DNA of 6,193 nt. It comes from Deltaproteobacteria bacterium. GTDB taxonomy: Bacteria; Desulfobacterota; DSM-4660; Desulfatiglandales; B25-G16. The DNA is taken from positions 1-6,193 of the forward strand of contig QMLW01000131.1 of assembly GCA_003646935.1 (NCBI GenBank). Reading direction: 5' to 3'. The notes under the pieces were generated by a model, which worked only from the letters and a program-made list of their open reading frames with translations, searched no databases and was not told where the DNA came from. Made by a program: the position numbers and the translations under genes. Positions 5,715-6,193 of the stretch are shown here, piece by piece (the stretch's first letter is position 1; every line of letters begins with the position of its first letter).

Positions 5715-6193
5715 AGAAATGCTTACAAGAAACCCTGTTCACGATGCTGTACACGATGGGGATGATGAACAGGGTGAGAAAAGTGGAGAAAAGCAGGCCG
5801 GATGCCACGGCCACCGCCATGGGCGATCTGAGCTCCGCTCCCTCGGATTGGCTCAACGCCATAGGCAGCATGCCAAGTATGGTGGTAATGGCGGTGATCA
5901 GGATCGGCCGGAGCCGCACCGCTGCACCTTCTACAATGGCCTCGGCAAAGGCGATACCCCTCTTCCGAAGCCTGTTGATGTAGTCGATCATCACGATCGC
6001 GTTATTCACCACGATGCCGGTGAGGATCGATATGCCCATCACCGAGGGCACCGATAGGGTCTTTCCGAAGGCCAGAAGCCCGAACACCACGCCTATAAAG
6101 GCCAGGGGAACGGTAAACATGATCACAAAGGGGGTGAGCAGCGACTCGAACTGGGCCGCCATGATCATATAGACCAGGAGAATCGCGATCACC
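5692..6193 (-). CDS. RND efflux transporter permease (AcrB/HAE1-like), C-terminal part; 5' end beyond window
   Basis: This is the last 166 residues of an inner-membrane proton-driven RND pump, which normally works as a trimer with a periplasmic adaptor and an outer-membrane channel to export drugs, lipids or other compounds. By comparison with AcrB (about 1,050 residues) the piece covers the end of TM8 through TM12. Recognisable landmarks are AAQFESLLTPF (12-22), GIVVNNAIVMIDYINRLR (59-76) and RLRPILITAITTILGMLP (92-109), with the final transmembrane helix near 128-150 and a short tail. The position of AcrB Lys940 appears to be Asn here, as I recall is usual in this VVNNAIV-type subgroup. No frame disruption is seen. 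The gene enters from the right edge, so the first codons seen are not its start. Its stop codon (5694-5692) lies inside the converging zinc-ribbon gene, giving a 23-base tail-to-tail overlap. The substrate cannot be inferred. Confidence 0.93.
   Translation of the reverse strand, partial: VIAILLVYMIMAAQFESLLTPFVIMFTVPLAFIGVVFGLLAFGKTLSVPSVMGISILTGIVVNNAIVMIDYINRLRKRGIAFAEAIVEGAAVRLRPILITAITTILGMLPMALSQSEGAELRSPMAVAVASGLLFSTFLTLFIIPIVYSIVNRVSCKHFSIPSPLP
5732..5775. repeat. 10-bp perfect inverted repeat at the end of the RND gene
   Basis: ACCCTGTTCA (5732-5741) and TGAACAGGGT (5766-5775) are perfectly complementary around a 24-base loop. The repeat lies inside the last RND codons and 17 bases past the zinc-ribbon stop codon. 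On the plus-strand transcript it could form a 3'-end hairpin, but no T-run follows. On the minus strand it is followed only by a loosely T-rich stretch and lies before the RND stop codon. It may stabilise or end the pil transcript, or be chance in coding DNA. Confidence 0.3.

Noticed and set aside
5719..6057. 112-codon plus-strand frame after the zinc-ribbon gene
   Set aside because: It is antisense to a clear RND transporter sequence. The product is His/Asp-rich low-complexity, typical of a shadow frame.

Overview
The window looks like chromosomal DNA from a Gram-negative anaerobe or facultative anaerobe. Supporting this are a molybdopterin/tungstopterin formate dehydrogenase large subunit, two type IV pilus retraction-type ATPases, and the end of an RND efflux pump. 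The style of the pilT pair, and the MJ0042-like zinc ribbon joined to a receiver-like domain, remind me of Desulfobacterota (former Deltaproteobacteria). That placement is inference only. Base composition is moderately GC-rich and even by eye. I see no mobile element, tRNA, rRNA or CRISPR array.

Layout: (1) Positions 1-2413, minus strand: a formate dehydrogenase alpha subunit, 804 codons visible, open to the left edge and lacking its last stretch. It starts at a GTG with a good ribosome binding site. (2) Positions 2414-2649: a divergent intergenic region with a near-consensus sigma-70-type promoter for the formate dehydrogenase (TTGACA, 17 bp, TATAAA), an inverted repeat centred on its -35 box, a second promoter candidate facing right (TTGAGG, 17 bp, TATGAT), and a palindrome that runs into the ribosome binding site of the next gene. 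(3) Positions 2650-5714, plus strand: three genes in a row. They are a canonical pilT, a divergent second PilT-family ATPase, and a 219-residue protein with an N-terminal zinc ribbon, an acidic linker and a degenerate receiver-like domain. A weak terminator-like hairpin lies between the first two; only 39 bases separate the second and third. (4) Positions 5692-6193, minus strand: the C-terminal 166 residues of an RND transporter, converging on and overlapping the zinc-ribbon gene by 23 bases.

How the genes work together: the two ATPases would power disassembly of type IV pili (twitching, surface sensing, DNA uptake) at the inner-membrane base of the machine. The third gene has no recognisable catalytic signature and is best read as a candidate regulatory or adaptor protein for that machinery, based on its position and architecture. 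The formate dehydrogenase is divergently transcribed and probably under separate control, and the RND gene belongs to a neighbouring unit. The most original material is the zinc-ribbon/pseudo-receiver protein, the unusual second ATPase, and the dense palindromes in the divergent control region.
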